A program made the translations under genes and the position numbers. Source: Candidatus Eremiobacterota bacterium (GTDB taxonomy: Bacteria; Vulcanimicrobiota; Vulcanimicrobiia; Vulcanimicrobiales; Vulcanimicrobiaceae). Taken from it: DNA of 64,000 bases. The stretch is taken from assembly GCA_019235885.1 (NCBI GenBank), contig JAFAKB010000049.1:1-64000 (forward strand). Reading direction: 5' to 3'. The notes beneath the pieces are model-generated. The model was not told the origin of the DNA and did not search any database. It was given only the letters and a program-made list of their open reading frames with translations. Positions 51,235 through 58,563 of this stretch are shown here, one piece after another. Numbering within the stretch: the stretch's first letter is position 1; each line of letters begins with the position of its first letter.

Positions 51235-52584
51235 ATGGACGACCACCGACCGGACACCTCCGTCGACCGGAGAGAATTCATGCGCCGCACCGGCGCCCTC
51301 GGGATCGCCGGCGCCGCCGCGCTCGGCTTCCCGCTTCTCGAGACGCGCAACGCAGCCGCGGCGCCGCTTCTTCCGCCGCGCGACGTGATCGCGGCCGGCG
51401 GCGGCGCGACGGTGAAGATCGGCCACATCGACGGCTTCTCAGGCGTGTACGCGGCGGCGTCCCAGTCGCAGCAGCACGGGATGGAAGTCGCCGTCGCCCA
51501 GCAGATGCGCAAGAACAGCCGCATCAAGTACGAGATCGTCAAAGGGGACGACGCGAACAAGGCGGCGACCGGGACGACCGAGGCCAAACGGCTCATCTTG
51601 CAAGAGAAGGTCGACCTCCTCACCGGCTGCCTCAGCTCGGCAGTCGGGCTGGCCGTCTCCGCTACCGCGTCGGAGAACAACACGTTCTTCCTGGCGATCG
51701 GGACACACGACACGAACATCACGGGGCCGAAAGCGCACCGCGTGACGTTCCGCCAGACCTGCTCGAACGCGATGCTCGCGAACGCGGTCGGCCCGGCGCT
51801 GCTCAAAAAAGGCAAACGCTGGTACTTCCTGATCGCCGACTATGCGTTCGGTACCGACGGCCACGAACGTCTGAAGAGAATCCTGCTGGCGCAAGGGGGC
51901 CAAGAGGTCGGTGCCGACCTGCACCCGCTCGGCCAGACCGACTACTCGTCGTACCTCACCAAAGTCCGCAACAGCAACGCCGACGTGCTCGTCTTCTCCA
52001 ACTACGGTCCCGATTGCCAGAACGCCACCAAACAAGCCGTTCAGCTCGGGCTCCACAAGAAGATGACGTTCGGCGGCATCCTGTGCGGCAACGACGTCGC
52101 GATCGGCATGCCGGTCGACGATCTCGTCGGCTCACTGTGGGGCTACGTGTGGGGACCCGAAGCGGGCGGCGATGCGATGAGCGTCTACAACGCGCTCAAA
52201 CCGGGCGTGAACGAAGTCGACTGGCGCCAGTACCTCGGCTACATGGCCGGCAAGAACATCATCAACCGCCTGGAGGCGGCCGGCACGACGGCGACGGAGA
52301 AGATCATCGAGGCGTTCGAGAACTACCACTACGACGCCGCGAAGAAGAGCGGCGCGTACTTCCGCAAGTGCGATCACCAGGCGGTGCAGCAGACGTACGC
52401 CGGCGAGATCATCGCGAAGGACAAGCGCCGCAGCCCGAACGAGTTCTTCACCATCGCTTCGACGGTGGGCGGCGACTACGCCGCGGAGCAGTGCTCCAAC
52501 CCGGACAGCACCGCGGCCGAAAAGATCATCACCTCCGAGAAGGTCGGCCCGCGCGAAGGCTACACGGTCGTCTCGCTCCGGTAG
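51235..52584 (+). CDS. Tat-exported periplasmic binding protein of branched-chain amino-acid type (orphan)
   Basis: 449 residues. The start ATG 51235 has AAGGAG six bases upstream. The N terminus DRREFMRRTGALGIAGAAALGFP is a twin-arginine signal. The mature part is a type I binding fold: VKIGHIDGFSGVYAAASQSQQHGMEVAV, EKVDLLTGCLSSAVGLAVS, and NSNADVLVFSNYGPDCQNATKQAVQLGL. It has no permease or ATPase genes next to it, so it may use the Liv transporter at 42.6-45.9 kb or one elsewhere. A strong hairpin follows. Confidence 0.88.
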   Translation: MDDHRPDTSVDRREFMRRTGALGIAGAAALGFPLLETRNAAAAPLLPPRDVIAAGGGATVKIGHIDGFSGVYAAASQSQQHGMEVAVAQQMRKNSRIKYEIVKGDDANKAATGTTEAKRLILQEKVDLLTGCLSSAVGLAVSATASENNTFFLAIGTHDTNITGPKAHRVTFRQTCSNAMLANAVGPALLKKGKRWYFLIADYAFGTDGHERLKRILLAQGGQEVGADLHPLGQTDYSSYLTKVRNSNADVLVFSNYGPDCQNATKQAVQLGLHKKMTFGGILCGNDVAIGMPVDDLVGSLWGYVWGPEAGGDAMSVYNALKPGVNEVDWRQYLGYMAGKNIINRLEAAGTTATEKIIEAFENYHYDAAKKSGAYFRKCDHQAVQQTYAGEIIAKDKRRSPNEFFTIASTVGGDYAAEQCSNPDSTAAEKIITSEKVGPREGYTVVSLR

Positions 52585-52608
52585 CTCGCGCTCGGACGAG
52601 CATGCACG

Positions 52609-52636
52609 GACGGCGGTCGCGCGAGCGGCCGCCGTC
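52609..52636 (+). terminator. Terminator-like hairpin after the binding-protein gene
   Basis: GACGGCGG (52609-52616) and CCGCCGTC (52629-52636) form an 8-bp GC stem with a 12-base loop, followed by TTCATT. It lies 25 bp after the stop and separates this gene from the next. The T run is short, so efficiency is uncertain. Confidence 0.65.
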
Positions 52637-52693
52637 TTCATTGGACGGGCAGTTCGTTTAGGTTGGACGGCCGGCGGGGAAAGCCGAACGACC

Positions 52694-53302
52694 ATGACCG
52701 CGACGACGATCGTCGAGCTCGTTTGCCGTGGCGCGGACCACCGTGAGGCCGTCAGCGGCCCCGACGGTTCCGGGCTCGACTACGTCTCCTTGTGCAACGC
52801 CGCCGACGCCGTCGGGTCGGCCCTGGTGGCGCGCGGCGTCGCGCCCGGCGAGCGGGTCGCGAGCGCGCTGGGCGCCGGACCGGAGCTCGCCGCCGCGCTG
52901 ATCGGCACCGGTGCGGCTCGCGCGGTCTTCGCGCCGCTGCCGCCACTGGTCGACGAGCCGTCGGCCCGCGCCGCGCTGCGGGCCCGGGACGCGCGCGTCC
53001 TGCTCGCGCCGGCGGCGCCGCTCCCGCCCGGCGTCCGCGCGGCCGCGGCGGCGCTCGGCGTGCCGGTCCTGCGGATCGGCTTCGACGAGCGCGGCTTGGC
53101 TTTGATCGACGGCGAGCACGTCTTCGAGGCGCACGACCGCATCGCCGAACCGCACGACCCGGCGTACGCGCCGCTGGAGGGAGCGCCGCTGACGCACGAG
53201 CAGCTCGTCGCCGCCGCCGGCGAGCGGGGCCTGGCCGGGCTGCTCGACATCGTCGCCGGAGGCACCGTGCCGGCCGCCGTGCGGAGCGGCCTGGCCGCCT
53301 GA
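52694..53302 (+). CDS. Truncated AMP-binding (acyl-CoA synthetase-like) protein lacking the ATP loop
   Basis: 202 residues. The N-terminal region reads like the first subdomain of an adenylate-forming enzyme: YVSLCNAADAVGSALVARGVAPGERVASALG, then ALIGTGAARAVFAPLPPLVDEP and ARDARVLLAP. Normal enzymes then have DPAY..YTSGTTGxPKGV.LTH. Here the text jumps from DPAYA to PLEGAPLTHEQLVAAAGE, so the ATP-binding loop is missing and the protein ends soon after. It cannot be a working synthetase. It is either a decayed gene with the frame kept or a re-purposed binding domain. It lies just upstream of the blaI-2 promoter. Confidence 0.65.
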   Translation: MTATTIVELVCRGADHREAVSGPDGSGLDYVSLCNAADAVGSALVARGVAPGERVASALGAGPELAAALIGTGAARAVFAPLPPLVDEPSARAALRARDARVLLAPAAPLPPGVRAAAAALGVPVLRIGFDERGLALIDGEHVFEAHDRIAEPHDPAYAPLEGAPLTHEQLVAAAGERGLAGLLDIVAGGTVPAAVRSGLAA

Positions 53303-53312
53303 CCGGGTTCTA

Positions 53313-53356
53313 TCCTTAAATTAATAGTTGACAGCGCGCCCACGGCGTGCTAGCGT
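53313..53356 (+). promoter_or_regulatory. blaI-2 promoter, leaderless
   Basis: TTGACA (53328-53333), 17-bp spacer and TAGCGT (53351-53356). The 11-mer TAGTTGACAGC around the -35 is identical to the one in the blaI-1 promoter. An AT-rich near-dyad (CTTAAATTAATAG, 53315-53327) adjoins the -35 where the operator lies in the first system. The -10 ends six bases before the ATG at 53363, so the mRNA is probably leaderless. Confidence 0.7.
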
Positions 53357-53362
53357 CGTCCC

Positions 53363-53746
53363 ATGCCCCGCAAGAAGTCGCCGACCCTCACCGAGGCGGA
53401 GTACCGCCTCATGCAGGTCCTTTGGGACCGCGGTGAGTCGAGCGTCGCCGAAGTCGTCGATGCGATCGGCGATCCGCCGCTCGCGTACAACACCGTCCTC
53501 ACCACGATGCGCATCCTCGAGCAGAAAGGCTACGTCCGCCACAAAGCGGCCGGCCGCGCCTTCATCTACAAAGCCGTCGTCGCGCGCGACGAAGCGCAGC
53601 GCAGCGTGGTCACCCACGTGCTCTCCCGGTTCTTCGACGGCTCGCCGCGCGAGCTGGTGCTGAACCTGCTCGAATCCGAAGCCGTCGACGACACCGAGCT
53701 CGACCGGCTGCGGGAGCTCCTCGACAAGGCCAAAGGCCAGCAGTAA
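53363..53746 (+). CDS. BlaI/MecI family winged-helix repressor
   Basis: 127 residues. The layout is the same as the blaI at 15 kb: LTEAEYRLMQVLWDRGESS, LAYNTVLTTMRILEQKGYV, and the C-terminal FFDGSPRELVLNLLE. The TAA stop is immediately followed by the ATG of the M56 gene with no spacer. It likely represses this operon and is relieved by the M56 protease. Confidence 0.9.
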   Translation: MPRKKSPTLTEAEYRLMQVLWDRGESSVAEVVDAIGDPPLAYNTVLTTMRILEQKGYVRHKAAGRAFIYKAVVARDEAQRSVVTHVLSRFFDGSPRELVLNLLESEAVDDTELDRLRELLDKAKGQQ

Positions 53747-55972
53747 ATGCTCGAGGCGGTCGTCGGCGTCGCGCTTCGCGCGATTCTCGCGAGCGTCGTC
53801 TTGGGCGGAGTGCTCGGCGCGCTGGTGCTCATCGCCACGCGCGCGCTCGCACTCACCGCCGCGACCCGGCACGCGCTGTGGACGACCGCGCTCCTCGCGA
53901 CCGCCTTGATGCCGCTGGCCGGCGTCGGCGTCAGCGTCGCGAGAGCGTACGCCGCACCCCAGCTTGTCGCCACCGCGCCCGAGACGGTGAAGGTCGTACG
54001 GGCCCCGCTCTCGGACATCGGTACGAAATCCCGAACGGCGCACGATTCTTCTGCGCTCGCTCAGCCGCCTGAACCGAAATCGCCGGCGCAGACGCCGGCG
54101 AGCTCGCCGCGCTCCGACGCGTCGCATTCCTTTGCGTCCTCACTGCGCGACCGGTTCACGTTCGCGGGGTGGACGCCGCGCGTGACGCGGAATCTCGCCG
54201 CCGGCGTGGTCGGCGTATGGCTGCTCGGCGCGCTGATCGGATTGTTCGGGTTGGCCGCGAGCATCCTGCGTGTGCGCGGCCTCAAGCGGCGCTCGAGCCC
54301 ACTCGACGGAACGCTCGCCGACGAGCTCCCGTGGCTGACCGCGCCGAACGCGGCGCGCGAGATCTACCTGCGCCTGTCTTACGAGACCGAGACGCCGGTG
54401 GCGATCGGCTTCCGCCGGCCGGTGATCCTGATTCCGACCGAGCTTGCGACGGCCGAAGGGCTCGCCGCGATCGAGTCGCTCGTGCTGCACGAGTACGCGC
54501 ACTTGGCGCGCCACGACGACTGGACGAACCTCGTGCAGCGCACGATCGAGCGGATCTTCTGGTTCAACCCGGTGGTGTGGCTGGTCGGGCGCCGGATCGC
54601 GCTCGAGCGCGAGATCGCCTCCGACGACGCGGTCGTCGAGAAGACCGGCGAGCCGCACGCCTACGCGACCTCGCTGTGGCGGCTCGCGCGCGAGATGCGC
54701 ATGCCCGAGCACGCCGTCGTCGCGCCGGGCGCGCTGCTGACCCGCAAGCAGATCACCGTGCGCATCGAGCAGCTGCTCGACAAGAAGCGCGCGCGGCTGC
54801 ACCGCTCGCCGGCGACCGCGCTCGGCGTCGCGCTCGCCGCGCTGCTCGCCGTCGGTTTCGTCGCGACGAGCGCGCCGGCGATCGAGCTTCCGCGCGCCGA
54901 ATCGCCGCTCGCAACGTCGAACGCGGCAGCAGTGCCGGCGGCCCATACGACGGCGGCGCGCCGCGTCGTGGCGTGGCACGAGACGACGCACGTCACCACG
55001 CCGGCCGGTGCCGCGAAAGCGATTGCCGCCCAGCACGCGAACGCTGGCACGACCGCGCCCGAAACGACGACCGTGAAGACGGAGCACACGATCGTTCGGT
55101 ACCAGAGCGCTCAGTCGAAGCCGGTCGTGAACGAGCGGATCGTCTACCTGCACGACAGACAGAACTCCAAGACCGTGCCGGCGCCGCCGGCCGACTCGGT
55201 TCCGGTCCCGCCGGCTCCGCCGGCTCCGCCGGGCGCCCCCGCCGTGCCGCCGGTTCCCGGGTTCGGTCCCGACATCGCGAAAACGATCAGCGCGGCGATG
55301 GCGGCGGTACCGCGCGAGATCGCTCAGGAGACCGGAGCCCCGCGCAAGCGGCACGCGAAGTACGACGGCTCGAAGGTCACCCGCGAGATCGTCGCCTCGT
55401 GCCTCGGCTGCTCGTTCCGCGGCAGCGACGCGCGCGGCGTGGACCTGCACGGCTTGAAGATCGTCGGCGACGACTTCAGCGACGCCGACCTGCGCGGCGC
55501 GAACCTCTCCGGCGCACGGCTCGCCGGCGTCTCGCTGGCGCGGGCGAAGCTCGCCGACGCGAACTTGCGCGGCGCGGCGTTCGCCGGCGTCGACCTCGAG
55601 GGCACCGAGCTCGACGGCGCACTGCTCGACAACGTCACGATGGCGGGCATCTCGATGCAGCACGTCGCGCTGCGCGGCGTCGGTCTGCGGAACATCATGG
55701 CGAAGTGCACGGGCTGCGACTTCTCCCGCATGGACTTGCACGGTGAAGACCTGCGCGGCATCGTGCTGAACGGCGCGGACCTGAGCCACAGCGACCTGCA
55801 CGGCGCGAACCTCAGCGGCGTGCGCTTCAACGGTGTCGACCTCTCGCACGCCGATCTGAGCGGCGCCGACCTCACCAACGCGCAGTTCGCCGGCTGCGAC
55901 CTGAGCACGACGAACCTGCACAACGCGCGCATCACCGGGATGACGATGCAGGGAAGCTCGCTCGGCGAATGA
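53747..55972 (+). CDS. BlaR1-like M56 membrane zinc protease with pentapeptide-repeat C-terminal module
   Basis: 741 residues. Membrane helices lie at about 8-28, 36-60 and 150-172. The zinc site is LHEYAHLARHDDW (His248, Glu249, His252), and another helix is at about 365-383 (ALGVALAALLAVGFVATSAPA). A Pro/Ala-rich linker (PPAPPAPPGAPAVPPVPG, about 490-505) follows. The C-terminal ~190 residues are pentapeptide repeats (ADLRGANLSGARLAG, ADLSHSDLHGANLSG), twice interrupted by CxGC motifs (SCLGCSFRG, KCTGCDFSR). The module would lie in the periplasm. The same CxGC-plus-pentapeptide design occurs in the two secreted proteins that follow. Confidence 0.85.
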   Translation: MLEAVVGVALRAILASVVLGGVLGALVLIATRALALTAATRHALWTTALLATALMPLAGVGVSVARAYAAPQLVATAPETVKVVRAPLSDIGTKSRTAHDSSALAQPPEPKSPAQTPASSPRSDASHSFASSLRDRFTFAGWTPRVTRNLAAGVVGVWLLGALIGLFGLAASILRVRGLKRRSSPLDGTLADELPWLTAPNAAREIYLRLSYETETPVAIGFRRPVILIPTELATAEGLAAIESLVLHEYAHLARHDDWTNLVQRTIERIFWFNPVVWLVGRRIALEREIASDDAVVEKTGEPHAYATSLWRLAREMRMPEHAVVAPGALLTRKQITVRIEQLLDKKRARLHRSPATALGVALAALLAVGFVATSAPAIELPRAESPLATSNAAAVPAAHTTAARRVVAWHETTHVTTPAGAAKAIAAQHANAGTTAPETTTVKTEHTIVRYQSAQSKPVVNERIVYLHDRQNSKTVPAPPADSVPVPPAPPAPPGAPAVPPVPGFGPDIAKTISAAMAAVPREIAQETGAPRKRHAKYDGSKVTREIVASCLGCSFRGSDARGVDLHGLKIVGDDFSDADLRGANLSGARLAGVSLARAKLADANLRGAAFAGVDLEGTELDGALLDNVTMAGISMQHVALRGVGLRNIMAKCTGCDFSRMDLHGEDLRGIVLNGADLSHSDLHGANLSGVRFNGVDLSHADLSGADLTNAQFAGCDLSTTNLHNARITGMTMQGSSLGE

Positions 55973-55987
55973 CCCCCGCTCTTCTTT

Positions 55988-56015
55988 TTGGCCGCTACAC
56001 TTATTTCATTAGTTA
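55988..56015 (+). promoter_or_regulatory. Candidate internal promoter/BlaI-like site before the first pentapeptide gene
   Basis: TTGGCC (55988-55993) with a 16-bp spacer to TAGTTA (56010-56015) is a weak promoter. ACTTATTTCATTAGT (55999-56013) across it resembles the CTAA-N4-TTAG operators of blaI-1 (shared ends CTTA/TTAG). If real, BlaI could control the secreted proteins independently. Confidence 0.3.
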
Positions 56016-56039
56016 CAAAATCTGCCCAAGGAGGCTGCC

Positions 56040-56906
56040 GTGATCCGTTCCCTCGTCCTCGCCGCGCTCGCGCTGCTCGTCTGCGCGGCGGCGATACCCG
56101 CCCGGGCGCAAGACACGCTTTCGCGCGAGCTCATCGACGCGTGCGTCGGCTGCCGCTTGCCGCACGACTTGCACGGGCGCGACTTGCACGGTTTGCGCTT
56201 CGTCGGCACCGACTTGCGCGATGTCGACTTTTCGCACGCGAACTTGAGCGGCGCGCAGTTCACCGGCGCGAACCTCGACGGTACGCGCTTCGACGACGCC
56301 GACCTGCGCAACGCGCGATTCGTGGGCGTGCGGCTGGGACGCGCCTCGTTCGCGCGCGCGAACACCGACGGGGTGAGCTTCGTCGGCGCGAAGGTGACGC
56401 AGGCGGCGCTCGACGGCACGCTCGGCCGCGTCATCATCCGCAACTGCACCGGCTGCGCGCTGCAAGGTCTCGACCTGCACGGCGCCGACCTGCGCGGGAT
56501 CAAGGTCGTCGGCGCGAACCTGAGCGATGCGAACTTCGCCGGCGCGCGGCTCAACGACGCGCAGCTGATCGGCGTCCGCGCCCACGACGCCGATTTCTCG
56601 CGCGCCGACCTGCACGGCGCGAACCTCTTCGGCGCCTCGCTGCGCGGCACGAAGCTCGCCGGCGCCGCGATCGGCGACGCGGTGCTGTGCAGCGAAGCGC
56701 GCGACTACTACCCGTCCGGCACCACCGAGCACCGCACGATCTGTGCCGACCTGCGCGGCGTCGACCTGCGCGGGCTCGACTTTCGCGCCGCGCGGTGGTG
56801 CAGCAACGACGATGAAGCGCGCCCGCGCACCTGCCGCACCGTCACCCGCCAAGAGCTGATCGACATCGCTCACGCCGACCTCACCGGCGCGCAAGCGCCC
56901 GCCTAA
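56040..56906 (+). CDS. Secreted pentapeptide-repeat protein with CxGC motifs, first copy
   Basis: 288 residues. The start is the GTG at 56040 with AAGGAGG five bases upstream. The signal peptide is SLVLAALALLVCAAAIPARA. The mature protein starts LSRELIDACVGCRLPHDLHGRDLHG and runs in pentapeptide repeats (DLRDVDFSHANLSGAQFTGANLDG), with a second motif IRNCTGCALQGLDLHGADL midway. Further cysteines are near the end (VLCSEARDYYP, ARWCSNDD, RPRTCR). The repeat would fold as a right-handed beta-helix. Same design as the C-terminal module of the M56 protease upstream. Confidence 0.85.
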   Translation: MIRSLVLAALALLVCAAAIPARAQDTLSRELIDACVGCRLPHDLHGRDLHGLRFVGTDLRDVDFSHANLSGAQFTGANLDGTRFDDADLRNARFVGVRLGRASFARANTDGVSFVGAKVTQAALDGTLGRVIIRNCTGCALQGLDLHGADLRGIKVVGANLSDANFAGARLNDAQLIGVRAHDADFSRADLHGANLFGASLRGTKLAGAAIGDAVLCSEARDYYPSGTTEHRTICADLRGVDLRGLDFRAARWCSNDDEARPRTCRTVTRQELIDIAHADLTGAQAPA

Positions 56907-56921
56907 GGAGAATTGCACCAC

Positions 56922-57617
56922 ATGCTTCGACCGATCGCTCTCGGGCTCGCCGCGCTCGCGCTGACGCTCGCCGTTCCCGCAGCGCCGGCGGGCGCCGAGG
57001 ACAACCTCGTCCGCCAGCTCGTCAACGCGTGCACCGGCTGCCGCTTCCCGCACGACCTGCGCGGGCGCGACCTGCACGGCCTGCACTTCGTCGGCGCCGA
57101 CCTGCGCGACGTCGACCTCTCGCGCGCCAACTTGAACGGCGCGGCCTTCGTCGGCGCGGACCTGGAGAACGCGCGCTTCGACGACGCCGACCTGCGCAAC
57201 ACGCGCTTCACCGGCGTGCGCTTCGCCAACACCTCGTTCGCGCGCGCCAAGCTCGAGAACGTCACGATGGAAGGCGTGCGGCTCGGGCCGGGCGCGATCG
57301 TCGGCGCCGACTGGACGAGCTTCGTGCGCCGCTGCGTCGGCTGCGACCTGAGCGGAAGGGCGAGCATCCCACGCCGCTATCGCACGTACGCCGATGTCGA
57401 ACAGCGCCTGCGCGAGCTCGCGCTGCACCCGCCGACGATTCCGCCGGACGTGATGCGCCGGCTGCACGAGCTGGAGCTGCACCCGCCGGCGGTTCCGCCG
57501 CTGCCGCCGCTTCCCGACTGGTTCGATTCGACGCCGCCCGCGCCGCCCGCGCCGCCCGCGCCGCCTGCGCCGCCGCCCGCACCCCCGGTACCACCGGCGC
57601 CGCCGGCATCACCGTAA
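56922..57617 (+). CDS. Secreted pentapeptide-repeat protein with CxGC motifs and proline-rich tail, second copy
   Basis: 231 residues from the ATG at 56922; a TTG at 56913 is in frame but sits too close to AAGGAG. The signal peptide is PIALGLAALALTLAVPAAPAGA. The mature start LVRQLVNACTGCRFPHDLRGRDLHG is nearly identical in design to the first copy, followed by fewer repeats and a second VRRCVGCDLSG. The tail has two near-repeats (ELALHPPTIPPDVMRRLHE / ELHPPAVPP) and ends in PPAPPAPPAPP. A tandem duplication with a changed tail. A strong terminator follows. Confidence 0.83.
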   Translation: MLRPIALGLAALALTLAVPAAPAGAEDNLVRQLVNACTGCRFPHDLRGRDLHGLHFVGADLRDVDLSRANLNGAAFVGADLENARFDDADLRNTRFTGVRFANTSFARAKLENVTMEGVRLGPGAIVGADWTSFVRRCVGCDLSGRASIPRRYRTYADVEQRLRELALHPPTIPPDVMRRLHELELHPPAVPPLPPLPDWFDSTPPAPPAPPAPPAPPPAPPVPPAPPASP

Positions 57618-57623
57618 ACGCGC

Positions 57624-57664
57624 GCGAAGCCGAGGAGGGGACGTGAACCTCCTCGGCTTCGATT
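57624..57664 (+). terminator. Rho-independent terminator of the blaI-2 operon
   Basis: A perfect 13-bp stem (57624-57636 and 57646-57658) with a 9-base loop, then GATTTT ending at 57664. It sits 7 bp after the last pentapeptide gene and may also serve the convergent gene ending at 57683. Confidence 0.9.
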
Positions 57665-57682
57665 TTCGCTTGGTTGCGAGAT

Positions 57683-58027
57683 CTAGCGGCGGAAAGCGGT
57701 CAGCCCGATGAGCGCGGCGACGCGCGAACGCTTCGCCTCGAAGCGCGGGAGCCACGAGTCGCGCGGGTAGTGCGCGCGCCAGTCGTTCATCGCGTCGTCG
57801 ACGAGCGCGAGCTTTCCGGCCATCGCGGCGAGGTTCCGGTCGCCGCCGACCGCGCGCCGCTCCAGCCCGTCGAGCTCGTTGCGGATGCCGAGCACGCTCA
57901 TCTTCATCCGGCCGAAATACTGATCGGCCGGCGCCAGATCGCGCATGCCCGCCTGCGCGGCGGCGCTCGCGAACGCGACGAACAGCATCGCCGTCGCGAG
58001 GATCTTACTCACGTGGAAGTTGCGCAT
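57683..58027 (-). CDS. Small secreted protein, YFGR-KMS paralogue 2
   Basis: 114 residues. The signal peptide is ILATAMLFVAFASAAAQA. The mature part is DLAPADQYFGRMKMSVLGIRNELDGLE followed by LALVDDAMNDWRAHYPRDSWLP. These two blocks match the neighbouring gene (NLAPADRYFGRLKMSILGVRN; DALHDWQRHFPRDPWIP). Mostly helical. It overlaps the upstream paralogue by 23 bp, so the two are co-expressed. Function unknown. Confidence 0.75.
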   Translation of the reverse strand: MRNFHVSKILATAMLFVAFASAAAQAGMRDLAPADQYFGRMKMSVLGIRNELDGLERRAVGGDRNLAAMAGKLALVDDAMNDWRAHYPRDSWLPRFEAKRSRVAALIGLTAFRR

Positions 58028-58406
58028 ACTCGGACTCCGGGTAGGTTGCGATCAGCCAGTCGAGCATGTCGTTGCGGCGCACGCGCGCGTCGTCCATCTC
58101 GAGCTTGCCGTACAGTTGCGCGAGCGCGTAGGCGTACTTGGGGATCCACGGATCGCGCGGGAAGTGCCGCTGCCAGTCGTGGAGCGCGTCTTCGACGAGC
58201 ACGGCTTTGTCGTAGATGTGCTCGGCTTGGTCGGGCTGAGCGTCGGCGCGCGCGCTGAGCTCGGTGAGCGCGTTGCGCACGCCGAGGATGCTCATCTTCA
58301 GACGTCCGAAGTAGCGATCGGCGGGGGCGAGGTTTCGCGAAGGGTCGGCGAACGCCGGCGCTGCGAACGTGATCGCGAGCACCAGCGCGAAGAGGGTCCG
58401 TCTCAT
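58005..58406 (-). CDS. Small secreted protein, YFGR-KMS paralogue 1
   Basis: 133 residues from the ATG at 58406, chosen because a signal peptide starts there (RRTLFALVLAITFAAPAFA); the longer frame upstream has no signal. The mature part is NLAPADRYFGRLKMSILGVRNALTEL, then EDALHDWQRHFPRDPWIPKYAYALAQLYGKL, helical throughout. It looks like a short TPR-like scaffold, but this is not certain. First gene of the two-paralogue unit. Confidence 0.77.
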   Translation of the reverse strand: MRRTLFALVLAITFAAPAFADPSRNLAPADRYFGRLKMSILGVRNALTELSARADAQPDQAEHIYDKAVLVEDALHDWQRHFPRDPWIPKYAYALAQLYGKLEMDDARVRRNDMLDWLIATYPESEYAQLPRE

Positions 58407-58503
58407 GGGTGCACGTCCTTGTCGGTGAGTTGACGAAGCACTCGCGTTCCAATCCTCGGAGCGCGAGCGTATCGAGTTCATCGGCGCGCCCGGCAAAACG
58501 TTA

Positions 58504-58529
58504 AGCCGCTTCCCTCGCTAGAAGCGGCT
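58504..58529 (-). terminator. Terminator-like hairpin after the SNF2 helicase gene
   Basis: AGCCGCTTC (58504-58512) and GAAGCGGCT (58521-58529) form a 9-bp stem with an 8-base loop. Reading the minus strand, the stem is followed by TAACGTTTT. It lies 35 bp after the helicase stop and separates it from the paralogue pair. Confidence 0.7.
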
Positions 58530-58563
58530 CAAATGAGTGTTTTCGGCGGGACTGTGACCGTGC

